Shown: positions 31,877-42,096, counted from the first letter of the stretch. The stretch is 64,000 nt of DNA from Bosea sp. RAC05 (GCF_001713455.1 NZ_CP016464.1:4512001-4576000), one strand, 5' to 3'. The notes: a model not told the origin generated them from the sequence alone. Numbers and translations are program-made.

Positions 31877-32620
31877 TCAGACCCTGTGCAACTGCAGCCC
31901 GCCGCCGACATCGATGTGGATGCCGGTCGCATAGGGGATCGCCCCCGTGACGAGCGCGGCGACGGTGCGACCGACATCGGAAGGCTCCCCCCAACGCTGC
32001 ATCGGAATGCCGCCGGCCGCGAGCAGCGCATCGTATTTCTCGGTGGCCGGCGCCGTCATCGCCGTGCGGATCACGCCCGGCCGGACCTCGAACACGGCAA
32101 TGCCGTCGGCGGCCAGGCGCGCCGCGAACAGCTTCGCCATCATGCCGACGCCGGCCTTGCTGATGCAGTAATCGGCGCGGTTCTCGCCGACGATCTCGGC
32201 ATTGGCCGAGCCGATGAAGACGATCGAGCCCGGCTGGCCCGGCGCCTTCGCCAGCCGCCGGCGCGCGAACGCCTGCGTCAGGAAGAAGCCCGCCCGGAGA
32301 TTGACCGAAAGCGTGTCGTCGTAGCTCTCCGGCGAGAGATCGAGCAGGTCGCCGCGTTGGCGCGAGGTGATCCCGGCATTGTTGACCAGGCAGTCGGGCT
32401 CGCCGAGATCGGCGGCGATCCGCTCGATCAGCGCGGCATGGCCCGCCAGATCGGCGACGTCGCAGCTGTAGTAGGCGCCCGGCCCGGCCGGGACGGCCTG
32501 CACTTCGGCGGACGGCTCCCGGCTGACGCGCGCCACGACGAAGCCGGCGGCTGCGAGCGCCTGCGCGATCGCCGCACCGATGCCGCGGCCCGCGCCGGTG
32601 ACGATCGCGACGCGTTTCAC
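31877..32620 (-). CDS. short-chain dehydrogenase/reductase (FabG-like)
   Basis: 247 aa. The cofactor motif is VTGAGRGIGAAIAQAL, NNAGI follows, and the catalytic Ser/Tyr/Lys are in VFIGSANAEIV and YCISKAG. It ends with IDVGGGLQLHRV, as in many sugar or hydroxyacid SDRs. It is the first gene of the SDR-DUF4286-LacI-SDH-like run and is divergent from the CoA-transferase across a promoter region with a LacI operator. Confidence 0.92.
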   Translation of the reverse strand: MKRVAIVTGAGRGIGAAIAQALAAAGFVVARVSREPSAEVQAVPAGPGAYYSCDVADLAGHAALIERIAADLGEPDCLVNNAGITSRQRGDLLDLSPESYDDTLSVNLRAGFFLTQAFARRRLAKAPGQPGSIVFIGSANAEIVGENRADYCISKAGVGMMAKLFAARLAADGIAVFEVRPGVIRTAMTAPATEKYDALLAAGGIPMQRWGEPSDVGRTVAALVTGAIPYATGIHIDVGGGLQLHRV

Positions 32621-32681
32621 GGCATCGTCCCCGCGGCCATGCCGGCAGGGCCACTCAGGGTCGGGGCAGGACCGCTCGGAC

Positions 32682-32710
32682 TTGACACTGGTCGACTCCC
32701 AATTCTATGC
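32682..32710 (+). promoter_or_regulatory. promoter of the CoA-transferase gene
   Basis: TTGACA (32682-32687) is followed after 17 bases by CTATGC (32705-32710). The LacI-type operator begins within the -10 element, a position that would block RNA polymerase when bound. Confidence 0.6.
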
Positions 32711-32721
32711 AAGCGGTTACA
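32708..32721. promoter_or_regulatory. LacI-family operator, exact consensus
   Basis: TGCAAGCGGTTACA matches TGNAANCGNTTNCA at all ten fixed positions and has a central CG as expected for LacI-family sites. It lies between the SDR gene and the CoA-transferase gene and overlaps the -10 of the latter. The regulator is probably the LacI protein encoded at 30061-31149. Confidence 0.75.
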
Positions 32722-32776
32722 AAACCGGCTGCGAAAGTCAATCGCTCCGATGCCGGACGCAGCGAGGAAGCGACCG

Positions 32777-34414
32777 ATGAAGGTGATCAGCGCGAGCGAG
32801 GCCGCCTCGCTCATCCAGCCCGGCGACAGCATCCTGGTCAGCGGCTCGGGCGGCGGCCACTGCGTGCCGGAAGCCGTACTGGAAGCGATCGAGGCCCGCT
32901 TTCTCGAGACCGGCGCCCCGCGCGACCTCTGCCTGATCCACGCGGTGGGCATTGGCGACCGCAAGCTGAAGGGTGCGGCGCGCTTCCGCCACCCGGGCAT
33001 GCTCAAGCGCAGCATCACCGGCGCGCTGGTCGATTCCCCGCCGCTGATCGAGCTGGCGCAGAAGGATTTGATCGAGTCCTATACCCTGCCGCAGGGCGTG
33101 ATCGCGCAGATGACGCGCGAGATCGCGGCCGGCCGCCCCGGCGTCATCACCAAGACCGGGCTACACACCTTCGTCGATCCGCGCCAGCGCGGCGCGCGGC
33201 AGAGCGCCTCGGCGCGCGAGGACCTGGTCGAACTGCTGGAGATCGGCGGCGAGGAATGGCTGCGCTTCAAGCCCTTCCCGCTCGATGTCGTGCTGCTGCG
33301 CGGCACCACCGCCGACGAGGACGGCAACATCACCATGGAGCAGGAGGCGGTGCCCGGCGAGATGCTCTCCTCCGCCCAGGCGGGCCGGCGCCTCGGCGCG
33401 GTCGTCGTCGTACAGGTCAAGCGGCTGGCGCGGCGCGGGACGCTGCCGCAGCGGGCGGTGAAGATCCCCGGCATCCTCGTCGACCATGTCGTCGTCGACG
33501 AGAACCAGCGCCAGACCTACTGGAGCGACTACAATCCCAGCTATTCCGGCGAGATGCGCATTCCGCTGGAAGGCCTGCGCCGGCTGCCCTTCACCGAGCG
33601 CAAGATCGTCGCCCGCCGCGCGGCCATGGAGATCCGCCCCGGCGCGGTGTGCAATCTCGGCGCCGGCATTTCGACGGGCGTCTCGGCGGTCGCGGCGGAG
33701 GAAGGCTTCCTCGACGAGGTCGTGCTGACCAACGAGCAGGGCTTCGTCGGCGGCGCGCCGCTGACCGGGCCGGATTCGGGCGCCGCGCAGAATTACGACG
33801 CGATGGTCGACCAGCCCTACCAGTTCGACTTCTACGATGGCGGTGGGCTCGACATCGCCTTCCTCTCCTTCGCTGAGGTCGATGGCGAGGGCCATGTCAA
33901 TGTCAGCCGCTTCGGCGACACCATCGTCGGCATCGGCGGCTTCGTGAACATCAGCCAGAACGCCCGCAAGGTCGTGTTCAGCGGCACCTTCACCGCCGGC
34001 GGGCTGCAGATCGCCACCACGGACGGGCAGTTGCGCATCCTGCAGGAAGGCCGCAGCCGCAAGTTCGTCCGCTCCGTCGAGCAGATCTGCTACAATGGGC
34101 GCTTCGCCCGCGAGCAGGGGCGCGAGGCGGTCTTCGTCACCGAGCGCGCGGTCTTCCGGGTCGGCGCCAGCGGGCTCGAACTCTGCGAGGTCGCGCCCGG
34201 CATCGACATCGAGCGCGACATCGTCGCGCATATGGATTTCCGCCCCGCCATCGCGGCCGATCTCAGGACGATGGATGCGCGCCTCTTCGCCGCCGAGCCG
34301 ATGGGCCTGAAGCGCGACATCGCGGCGCTCGGCTCGCAGGCGCGCCAGCCGCGACGCCGGCTGGGCCTGAAGGACAGCCCCCGGCGCGTCGCGGGCGTGG
34401 CCGAGCCGGCCTGA
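32777..34414 (+). CDS. acyl-CoA:acetate/3-ketoacid CoA-transferase (fused alpha-beta subunits)
   Basis: 545 aa, a family I CoA-transferase with both subunits in one chain, as in propionate CoA-transferase and YdiF. ILVSGSGGGHCVPEAVLEAI begins the alpha half; the beta half contains NLGAGISTGVSAVAAEEG and the catalytic Glu near residue 320 in LTNEQGFVGGAPL. It moves CoA between acyl-CoA and a free acid in the cytosol. ATG 32777 follows GAGGAAG. It is divergent from the SDR gene under a LacI operator and convergent with the ketopantoate-reductase-like gene (3-base gap). It probably activates the pathway's acid. Confidence 0.92.
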   Translation: MKVISASEAASLIQPGDSILVSGSGGGHCVPEAVLEAIEARFLETGAPRDLCLIHAVGIGDRKLKGAARFRHPGMLKRSITGALVDSPPLIELAQKDLIESYTLPQGVIAQMTREIAAGRPGVITKTGLHTFVDPRQRGARQSASAREDLVELLEIGGEEWLRFKPFPLDVVLLRGTTADEDGNITMEQEAVPGEMLSSAQAGRRLGAVVVVQVKRLARRGTLPQRAVKIPGILVDHVVVDENQRQTYWSDYNPSYSGEMRIPLEGLRRLPFTERKIVARRAAMEIRPGAVCNLGAGISTGVSAVAAEEGFLDEVVLTNEQGFVGGAPLTGPDSGAAQNYDAMVDQPYQFDFYDGGGLDIAFLSFAEVDGEGHVNVSRFGDTIVGIGGFVNISQNARKVVFSGTFTAGGLQIATTDGQLRILQEGRSRKFVRSVEQICYNGRFAREQGREAVFVTERAVFRVGASGLELCEVAPGIDIERDIVAHMDFRPAIAADLRTMDARLFAAEPMGLKRDIAALGSQARQPRRRLGLKDSPRRVAGVAEPA

Positions 34415-34417
34415 GGC

Positions 34418-35353
34418 TCAGACCTCGTCGCGCGCCCGTTCCAGCCCGAGCATCAGGGCCGCGAAGGCCTCGAGCGTCGGCGTCGGGACGCCCTTGGCGT
34501 GGCCACGCGCGATGACGCTGCCATAGATCGCCTCGACCTCGCTCGGACGCCCGGCCTCGATGTCGCGGCGCATGCTGGTCTTGTTGCGCGCCGCGCCGCT
34601 CGCCACGATGCCGTCGAAGACCCGGTAGCGCGTCTCGGGAGGCAGATCGACCCCGCAGGCCTGCGCCACGGCGGCGGCCTCGTCCATGGCGCGCCGCGCG
34701 ACCACGGCCAGAGCCGGCAGGCCGGCGACACCACCGATCGTCAGCCCCGTCAGCCCGCTCGTCGCCGACATCGCCACGTTGAGCATCAGCTTCCGCCATT
34801 TCTCGGTGACGATGGCGTCGCTGGCCTGCGTCGGGATGCCATGGGCGCTCATCAGCGCCGCCAGCGCCTCGGCCCGCGGCGACACGCCGCCGGCCATCTC
34901 TCCGACCAGCGTCGGCAGCACGGCATAGCTGCGCACGACACCGGGCTCTTCCAGCGTCGCACCCAGCGAGGTCAGGCCGCCGAGCACGGCGCCCGCCCCC
35001 AGCGATTCCGCCATGATCTCCTCATTGCCGAGACCGTTCTGGAAGCTGACCGCGATGGCACCGGGCCGCATCAGCGGCGCCACGGCGCGACTGACCGCCC
35101 GCGTCGCATGCGCCTTGCACTGGACGAAGACGATGTCCGCAGCAGGCACGTCGGCCACCGAATGGGCGGCGCCGATCGGCACGGTTCGCTCGCCACCCTC
35201 GCCCAGGATGCGCAGCCCGCGCTCGCGAAGACCGGCGGCATCCGCCTCGCGCCGCACCAGCAGGGTCACGCGCAGCCCGTTCTCGGCGAGAAGGCCGCCG
35301 AACAGGCTGCCCATCGCCCCGGCCCCGGCGACCACGACATGCGGATCCCTCAT
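34418..35353 (-). CDS. ketopantoate reductase (PanE/ApbA) family protein
   Basis: 311 aa from ATG 35353, with GGGAGGGGG just upstream. The Rossmann motif is VVAGAGAMGSLFGGLL; EKWRKLMLNVAMSATSGL holds the catalytic Lys and Asn, as in PanE. The conserved Ser/Glu of the pantoate site are less clear. Several PanE-like proteins in catabolic clusters reduce other 2-oxoacids, and the LacI-box context suggests that here rather than coenzyme A synthesis. The frame to 35422 would overlap the operator and is not used. Confidence 0.88.
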   Translation of the reverse strand: MRDPHVVVAGAGAMGSLFGGLLAENGLRVTLLVRREADAAGLRERGLRILGEGGERTVPIGAAHSVADVPAADIVFVQCKAHATRAVSRAVAPLMRPGAIAVSFQNGLGNEEIMAESLGAGAVLGGLTSLGATLEEPGVVRSYAVLPTLVGEMAGGVSPRAEALAALMSAHGIPTQASDAIVTEKWRKLMLNVAMSATSGLTGLTIGGVAGLPALAVVARRAMDEAAAVAQACGVDLPPETRYRVFDGIVASGAARNKTSMRRDIEAGRPSEVEAIYGSVIARGHAKGVPTPTLEAFAALMLGLERARDEV

Positions 35354-35395
35354 CGCCCCCTCCCGCGCGGAGGGCGGATGCCTCCGAACCGCGAA

Positions 35396-35409
35396 TGTAA
35401 GCGGATACA
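35396..35409. promoter_or_regulatory. LacI-family operator, one mismatch
   Basis: TGTAAGCGGATACA differs from TGNAANCGNTTNCA at one position and shares the AAGCGG core with the site at 32708. It lies between the divergent PanE-like and ABC permease genes. On the minus strand GTGACA-N17-TACATT forms a promoter over it for the PanE-like gene. Confidence 0.65.
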
Positions 35410-35547
35410 TTTTGCTTGTCACGCCGCCGAAGCTGCACTAGCGTTCGGGCATCGACAGGAGGACGGCGCGCGGTGGCGTCGCCACGCCTCGTGAAGAGCG
35501 CGGCCTTTCGGGGACCGGCGCCGTTCGTCAGGGAAGGAGAGCCGGGG

Positions 35548-36402
35548 ATGGCTTCGCAGATGGCGTCGCGAGCGGCGTCCGATTTCGGTGGCCCCGCCGC
35601 GACGGAGCAGGCGCCGCAGCGGCGCTCGCCCATGATGCGGCGGCTGCGGATGATCGGCTGGAATCTGATCCCGCCGCTGACCTTCGTCGCGATCGTCGGC
35701 TTCTGGTCGCTCTCGATTCAGATCTTCAAGATTCCGGCCTATCTGCTGCCGGCCCCGGGCGCCGTCTTCCAGCGCGTGATCACCGATGCCGCGATGCTCT
35801 GGCTCAACGCCAAGGTCACGCTGACCGAGATCGTGCTCGGCTTCGGGCTGACGGTCGTGCTGGCGATTCCGCTCGGCCTGCTGATCGCGCTCTCGCCGCT
35901 CGCCAAGCAGACGCTCTATCCGCCGATCATGCTGCTCCAGCTCGTTCCGAAGATCGCGGTCGCGCCGCTCTTCCTGGTCTGGCTCGGCTTCGGCATGGAA
36001 TCGAAGGTCCTGCTGACGCTGCTGATGACCTTCTTCCCGCTGCTGCTGGCCAGCATCAGCGGCTTCCAGATCCTCGATCAGCGGCTGCTCTATCTGACGC
36101 AGTCGATGGGGGCGAGCACCTGGCAGACCTTCTGGTATCTGCGCTTCCCGGCGGCGCTGCCGGTGATCTTCGCGGGCATCAAGACCTCGGCGACGATCGC
36201 CGCGACGGCGGCCATCGTGGCGGAGTTCGTCGGCGCCAATCAGGGCCTCGGCTATGTGCTGCTGCGCGGCACCAGCACGCTCGACATCGAGCTGACCTTC
36301 GCCGTGCTCGTGGTGCTCACCATCATCGGCATCGTCATCAACTACGCGGTCGAATTCAGCGAGTGGCTGATGACGCCGTGGCAGCGCGGCGGGCGCCGCT
36401 GA
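35548..36402 (+). CDS. ABC transporter permease (SsuC/TauC/ThiX type)
   Basis: 284 aa. About six membrane helices follow a polar N-terminus. The EAA loop that contacts the ATPase is LTQSMGASTWQTFWYLRFPA. The family serves nitrate/sulfonate/taurine/pyrimidine-type importers. ATG 35548 lies after GGAGAGCCGGGG. It is the first gene of a five-gene plus-strand run (permease, binding protein, MaoC, ATPase, enoyl-CoA hydratase) behind a LacI-type operator. Confidence 0.92.
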   Translation: MASQMASRAASDFGGPAATEQAPQRRSPMMRRLRMIGWNLIPPLTFVAIVGFWSLSIQIFKIPAYLLPAPGAVFQRVITDAAMLWLNAKVTLTEIVLGFGLTVVLAIPLGLLIALSPLAKQTLYPPIMLLQLVPKIAVAPLFLVWLGFGMESKVLLTLLMTFFPLLLASISGFQILDQRLLYLTQSMGASTWQTFWYLRFPAALPVIFAGIKTSATIAATAAIVAEFVGANQGLGYVLLRGTSTLDIELTFAVLVVLTIIGIVINYAVEFSEWLMTPWQRGGRR

Positions 36403-36466
36403 GCCGCGGACCGCGAACGGCTTTCACGACAAGCATTCACGACAAAAAACAGAGGGAGGACGTCAC

Positions 36467-37465
36467 ATGAAGCACTGGATCAACCGTTCGATCGTGGCCA
36501 CGGCCTTTGCCGCCGGCCTTGGCCTGTCCGCCGCGCTGGCACAGACGCCGGTCACCTTCCAGCTCAACTGGACCGCGGGCGGGCCCAATGCCGGCTTCGC
36601 CGCCGCCGTCGGCGAAGGCTTCTACAAGGCCGCCGGCCTCGATGTGACGGTCGTGCAGGGCAACGGCTCGGGCAACACCGCCCAGCTCGTCGCCAGCGGG
36701 CGCTCGCAGCTCGCCTATGCCGATGCCGTGGCGGTCAGCCAGCTGATCTCCAAGGGCGCGCCGATGAAGATCGTCTCGACCGTCTACCAGTCGAACCCGA
36801 ACTCGGTGAACGCGCTCAAGAAGACCGGCATCAAGTCCATCGCCGATCTCAAGGGCAAGAAGGTCGGCGTTCCCGCCGGTTCCTCCCAGGGCCCCATGCT
36901 GCCGCTCCTGCTGAAGGCCAACGGCCTGAAGGAATCGGACATGACGCTGATCAACATGCCGGTGGCCGCGATGGTTCCCTCGCTGCTGCAGGGCCAGGTC
37001 GATGCCATTCTCGGCTCGCTCGACGCCTACCAGATCCAGCTCGAGATGCAGGGCGCCGAGCTGACCAACTTCCCCTTCGCCGACCATGGCGTGCCCACCG
37101 TCGCGACCTCGATCTTCGCCTCGAACGACTTCATCAAGCAGAATCCCGAGGTGCTGAAGAAGTTCATCGCCGCGAGCCTGAAGGGCTGGTCCTTCGCGCT
37201 CGACAACCCGACCAAGGCGATCGAGCACGTCAAGACGCTGTTCCCGGACGTCAACGTCAAGCTCGCCACCGCCGAGCTCGCCGCCATCACCCCGCTCTTC
37301 TGCAGCGGCGGCGCCAAGTTCATCGGCAAGGCCGAGGACGCCCACTGGACCCGCACCCAGGCCCTGCTCTCCGAGGTCAAGCTCCTGCCCGAGGGCCAGG
37401 ACCCCAAGAGCTACTACACCAATGACTACCTGCCGGCGGCCAGCGAGATGCGCGCCTGCAAGTGA
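36467..37465 (+). CDS. ABC transporter substrate-binding protein (NMT1/THI5-like)
   Basis: 332 aa. A signal peptide (1-25, cleavage after LSAALAQ) precedes a type 2 periplasmic binding domain: VTFQLNWTAGGPNAGFAAAV, LVASGRSQLAYADAVAVSQL and GKKVGVPAGSSQGPML are typical of the NMT1/SsuA-like group. Ligands in this group include pyrimidine precursors, sulfonates, nitriles and aromatic acids. GGGAGG precedes the ATG. The ligand is unknown but should be the pathway's substrate. Confidence 0.92.
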   Translation: MKHWINRSIVATAFAAGLGLSAALAQTPVTFQLNWTAGGPNAGFAAAVGEGFYKAAGLDVTVVQGNGSGNTAQLVASGRSQLAYADAVAVSQLISKGAPMKIVSTVYQSNPNSVNALKKTGIKSIADLKGKKVGVPAGSSQGPMLPLLLKANGLKESDMTLINMPVAAMVPSLLQGQVDAILGSLDAYQIQLEMQGAELTNFPFADHGVPTVATSIFASNDFIKQNPEVLKKFIAASLKGWSFALDNPTKAIEHVKTLFPDVNVKLATAELAAITPLFCSGGAKFIGKAEDAHWTRTQALLSEVKLLPEGQDPKSYYTNDYLPAASEMRACK

Positions 37466-37512
37466 GCGCAGGCGCTCCCGCTTCCCTCATCACCAGGACG
37501 ACGGCGCACGCC

Positions 37513-38022
37513 ATGCAGGACAGACCGAGACTGGGCTACCGCTATGACGATCTCTCGGTCGGGATGCGCTTCCGCAGCCCCGGCCGGACGATCACCGATG
37601 CCGACCTCGTCGGCTTCTCGGGGCTGACCGGCGACTATTCGGAGCTGCACACCAGCGACGTCTACGCGCAGAGCAGCCAGTTCGGGCGCCGGGTCGCGCA
37701 TGGCATGCTCGGTCTCGCCTATGCCCATGGCCTGATGTGGGCGCGCACCGGCGAGCTGCGCGAGACGGCGGTCGCCTTCCTCGGCATCGACGGCTGGCGC
37801 TTCGTCGGGCCCGTCTTCGTCGGCGACACCATCTTCGTCGACTACGAACTCGCCGAACTGCGCGACAGCCGCTCGCGGCCGACGCAGGCGATCGCGACCT
37901 TCGAGGTCAAGGTCGTCAAGCAGGACGGCACCCTCGTGCAGCAGGGCCGCAAGGTCCTGCTGGTCTCCAAGGTCCCGCTCGATGCCGTCGCGGCCTCGAC
38001 CACCGCCCCTGCGGCCAACTGA
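37513..38022 (+). CDS. MaoC-like (R)-specific enoyl-CoA hydratase
   Basis: 169 aa from ATG 37513, hot-dog fold. The catalytic dyad is D41 and H46 in TGDYSELHTSD, followed by FGRRVAHGMLGLAY, the hydratase-2 motif. Members hydrate 2-enoyl-CoA or act as mesaconyl-CoA hydratase-like enzymes. A GTG at 37462, overlapping the binding-protein stop, is an alternative start. Unusually the gene sits between the binding-protein and ATPase genes of one importer. Confidence 0.88.
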   Translation: MQDRPRLGYRYDDLSVGMRFRSPGRTITDADLVGFSGLTGDYSELHTSDVYAQSSQFGRRVAHGMLGLAYAHGLMWARTGELRETAVAFLGIDGWRFVGPVFVGDTIFVDYELAELRDSRSRPTQAIATFEVKVVKQDGTLVQQGRKVLLVSKVPLDAVAASTTAPAAN

Positions 38023-38032
38023 CGGACAGGCC

Positions 38033-38857
<825 letters not shown>

Positions 38858-38859
38858 GC

Positions 38860-39660
38860 ATGGCCGAAGATAGCGCCGACGCTCCGGCGACAGCCGGCGC
38901 TGTGCTGACCGAGCACGGGCCGGTGGCGGAGATCGTCCTCGCCAACGGGCCGCTCAATCTGGTGACGCGCCCGCTCCTGCGGCAGCTCAACACCATCCTC
39001 GGTGAACTCGCAGGCCGCTCCGATCTGCGCTGCGTCATCCTGCATGGCGCAGACGCACGCGCCTTCTGCGCCGGCAGCGACATCAAGGAATTCGGTCCGC
39101 TCGGCGCCGACGCCAGCGAGCGCAAGATCCTGTTCGAGGACATGGTCCTGCGCAATCTGGCGAGGCTGCCGATGCCCACCATCGCCGCGATCGACGGGCC
39201 GGCCCTGGGGGGCGGTTTCGAGATCGCGCTGTCCTGCGATCTGCGCATCCTGCGCGCGGGCGTCCCGGTCGGCCTGCCCGAATGCCGGCTCGGCGGGCTC
39301 GCCGGCAGCGGCGCCATCCGGCTGACGCAGCTGGTCGGGCCGGCGCGTGCCAAGCAGATGCTGTTTTCCGGCCTGACGGTCGCCAGCGAGACGGCCCTCG
39401 CCTGGGGGCTCGTCAACGAGGTGGCCGAGGGCGAGACCGCGCTCGCCGCGGCGCGGACGCTGGCCAGGACGATCTGCGAACGCGGACCGCTCTCGAACCG
39501 CCTCGCCAAGGAACTCGTCGATCTGGCTGTGGATCTGCCGGTGGACGCAGGACTGTCGCGCGCCAACGTCGCCCAGCAGCGGATATTCGACAGCGCCGAT
39601 CTGCAGGAGGGCGCCAGCGCCTTCTTCGAGAAGCGGGCGCCCCGCTTCAGCGGCCGCTGA
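38860..39660 (+). CDS. enoyl-CoA hydratase/isomerase family protein
   Basis: 266 aa, crotonase fold. The oxyanion-hole segments are ADARAFCAGSDIKEF and DGPALGGGFEIALSCD; both catalytic glutamates of true hydratases appear conserved (GGGFE and LPECRLG). It acts on a CoA thioester, presumably made by the CoA-transferase at 32777. ATG follows the ATPase stop by two bases, indicating translational coupling. It is the last gene of the importer run and is convergent with dctP. Confidence 0.9.
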   Translation: MAEDSADAPATAGAVLTEHGPVAEIVLANGPLNLVTRPLLRQLNTILGELAGRSDLRCVILHGADARAFCAGSDIKEFGPLGADASERKILFEDMVLRNLARLPMPTIAAIDGPALGGGFEIALSCDLRILRAGVPVGLPECRLGGLAGSGAIRLTQLVGPARAKQMLFSGLTVASETALAWGLVNEVAEGETALAAARTLARTICERGPLSNRLAKELVDLAVDLPVDAGLSRANVAQQRIFDSADLQEGASAFFEKRAPRFSGR

Positions 39661-39717
39661 CGGCGGCGCAGGCCGTGATGGCGCCTCGCCCCGGGGGGCG
39701 AAGCGCCACGGCTTTCG

Positions 39718-40755
39718 TCAGATCTTCAGCTTCAGGAAGGCGCCGATCGTGCCGTTCCAGGTCGTGACGCATTCCGCCCCGCAGCGACCGGCGAAGGCCG
39801 GCAGGATGACCTTGGTCAGTGCATCCTTGCGCAGCGCCTCGTCCTCCGGCGTCACCGGCACGAGCTTCATCGCGGCCGGCGGCCCCTCGCTGCAGGCCTT
39901 GCCGGTGTTGCAGTCGAGGCCGGTCTGGGTCTCCGTCTTGGCCTGCTCGAAGATCGAATCCTCGAGCTTGCGCAGGTTGGTGGTCAGGAAGGCCTGAACC
40001 TTCGGATCGAGCGTGTTCCACCACTTCAGATTGGCGAGTTGGGCGGAGAGCCCGAAATTGATCGGCATCGGCGAGATGAACTTCGCGTTCTCATGCCATT
40101 TCGAGCGATAGCCGGAGAGAGCGCCGGTGATGGCGCAGTCGATCACGCCGCTGGCGAGCGCCGGCTGGACCTCGGCGAAGGCGAGGTTGATCGGCGATCC
40201 GCCGATATGGCTGACGAAGGCCTGCTGCGAGGCGCCCGACGCGCGGACCTTGCGGCCCTTGAGGTCGGACACCTTGGTGAAGGCGTCGCGGCAATAGATC
40301 ACCTGGGCCTGATAGGTGCCGAACCCAAGCAGCTTGAGGCCGTGCTTCTCCTCGAGGAACTTCGCAAAGGTCGGGCGGAACGCGTCGACGACCTTCTGCA
40401 ACTCCTCGACCGAGCCGACGAGGCCGACGAGGTCGGCCGCCTCGTTCATCGGGACCTCGCCCGAATTGTAGTTCAGCACGGTGGTGGCGAACTGCAGCGT
40501 GCCGGCCGAGACGAGGCGGAAGATCTCGGGCCCCTTGAAGCCCAGCTCGGTGAAGGGCTTGACCTGCACCTTGATGGCGCCGCCGGATTCCTTCGGCACC
40601 GTCTCGTTCCAGAACGGCACCTCGCGGTTGGTGTACATTGACAGATTGCCGATGCTGCCGACGGCATTGAAGCTCGTGGCGGGCAGGCCCTGGGCGTGCG
40701 CGGCTCCACTGAGGAGGGCGGCGGCAAGGGTGACGATCGGGACCAGGCGTTTCAT
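39718..40755 (-). CDS. dctP: TRAP transporter substrate-binding protein DctP
   Basis: 345 aa. A signal peptide (1-21, SGAAHAQG) leads into a DctP-family domain: LVSAGTLQFATTVLNYNSGE, DLKGRKVRASGASQQAFVSH and GVIDCAITGALSGYRSKWHE. The Arg of KVRASG is the family's carboxylate-binding residue, so the ligand is probably an organic acid. Cysteines near the C-terminus (LDCNTGKAC, GRCGAEC) may form disulfides. It ends the hyuA-hyuB-dctQ-dctM-dctP run; dctM is 36 bases upstream. Confidence 0.93.
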   Translation of the reverse strand: MKRLVPIVTLAAALLSGAAHAQGLPATSFNAVGSIGNLSMYTNREVPFWNETVPKESGGAIKVQVKPFTELGFKGPEIFRLVSAGTLQFATTVLNYNSGEVPMNEAADLVGLVGSVEELQKVVDAFRPTFAKFLEEKHGLKLLGFGTYQAQVIYCRDAFTKVSDLKGRKVRASGASQQAFVSHIGGSPINLAFAEVQPALASGVIDCAITGALSGYRSKWHENAKFISPMPINFGLSAQLANLKWWNTLDPKVQAFLTTNLRKLEDSIFEQAKTETQTGLDCNTGKACSEGPPAAMKLVPVTPEDEALRKDALTKVILPAFAGRCGAECVTTWNGTIGAFLKLKI

Positions 40756-40791
40756 CGCAAGCTTCTCCTCTTGGGGCGGGTTTCAGCGGCT

Positions 40792-42096
40792 TCAGCCGCC
40801 GGCTTTGGGATTGAGGACGGTCGGGAGCCAGAGCGCGAGTTGCGGGAAGGCGATCAGCAGCGCGATCATCACCAGCATCGCCAGCACGAAGGGCAGCGCG
40901 CCGATGCACAGATCCATGAAGTTGCCTTTTCCGCGCACGGCCTGGACGACATAGAGGTTGAGGCCGACCGGGGGCGTGATCAGTGCCGCCTCCATCAGGA
41001 TGACGAAGATGATGCCCCACCAGACCGGGCTGTAGCCCAACGCCGTGATGACGGGCAGGACGACCGGCGTCGTCGCGATCATCATCGACAGCGTCTCCAT
41101 GAAGCAGCCGAGGATCAGGTAGAACACCACGATCGCCAGCAGCATGCCGAGCGGCGGCCAGCCCAGCGACAGGACGAGGTCGGTGATCGCCTTCACCAGC
41201 CCGATCGAGACCATCACGAAGTTGAGGAAGAAGGCGGCGATGACGATCAGCATCACCATGCAGGTCGTGCGCACCGTGCCCTCGAAGGCGCGCAGCAGCA
41301 CCGGCAGCGTGAGTTGCCGGTTGGCCGCGACGAGGCCCAGGGTCGCCATCAGGCCGAGTGCCGCGGCCTCCGTCGGCGTCGCGATGCCGGCATAGATCGA
41401 GCCGACGACGACGAGGAAGAGCCCCAGCGGCGGGATGAGATGGCGCAGGCCCGCGACGCGCTGGCGCCAGAGATCGCCGGTATCGACCTTCGGGCCGGCC
41501 CAGTCCGGCCGGTAGAGCGCCAGGCCCAGCACCATCAGCGAGAACAGCCCGGCCAGCAGGAAGCCGGGGATGAAGCCCGCCGCATAGAGATCCGCCACCG
41601 AGGTATCGGTCAGCACGGCGTAGATGATCATGTTGATCGAGGGCGGGATCAGGATGCCGAGCGTGCCACCGGCCGCGATCGAGCCCAGGAAGAGCGGCCG
41701 GTTGTAACCGCCCTTGTCCATGTTGGGGATCGCCACCGTGCCGATCGTGGCGGCGGTGGCCACCGACGAGCCCGAGGTCGCCGCGAAGATCGCGCTCGCC
41801 GCGATGTTGGTGTGGATCAGCCGGCCGGGAACGCGGGCGAACCAGGGCGAGAGCGCTGTGAACAGGCGCTCGCTCATGCCCGAGCGGTGCATCAGCTCGC
41901 CCATCATGATGAACATCGGGGCGGCGATCAGGATGAAGTCGTTCGACGAATTCCAGGCCAGTTCGCCGACGGCGCCGGTCATCGGGAAGAAGGCGTAGTT
42001 GGCCTGCAGCACATAGGCCATCAGCGCGAGCGCGGCCGCGACCGGGATGCTCAGACCGACCAGCGCGACGAGCAGGGAGAGCGCGGTCCCGATCAC
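40792..42096 (-). CDS. dctM: TRAP transporter large permease DctM
   Basis: 434 aa with about twelve hydrophobic segments. SGSSVATAATIGTVAIPNMD and GGTLGILIPPSINMIIYAVL are the repeated substrate/sodium-binding loops of DctM proteins; LITPPVGLNLYVVQ lies near the end. It forms the transport channel with DctQ. Its ATG overlaps the dctQ stop by four bases. Confidence 0.95.
   Translation of the reverse strand: MIGTALSLLVALVGLSIPVAAALALMAYVLQANYAFFPMTGAVGELAWNSSNDFILIAAPMFIMMGELMHRSGMSERLFTALSPWFARVPGRLIHTNIAASAIFAATSGSSVATAATIGTVAIPNMDKGGYNRPLFLGSIAAGGTLGILIPPSINMIIYAVLTDTSVADLYAAGFIPGFLLAGLFSLMVLGLALYRPDWAGPKVDTGDLWRQRVAGLRHLIPPLGLFLVVVGSIYAGIATPTEAAALGLMATLGLVAANRQLTLPVLLRAFEGTVRTTCMVMLIVIAAFFLNFVMVSIGLVKAITDLVLSLGWPPLGMLLAIVVFYLILGCFMETLSMMIATTPVVLPVITALGYSPVWWGIIFVILMEAALITPPVGLNLYVVQAVRGKGNFMDLCIGALPFVLAMLVMIALLIAFPQLALWLPTVLNPKAGG

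Noticed and set aside
34418..35353. Biosynthetic panE for pantothenate
   Set aside because: No other pantothenate gene is near, and the gene shares a LacI-operator promoter region with catabolic transport genes, so only the family name is given.
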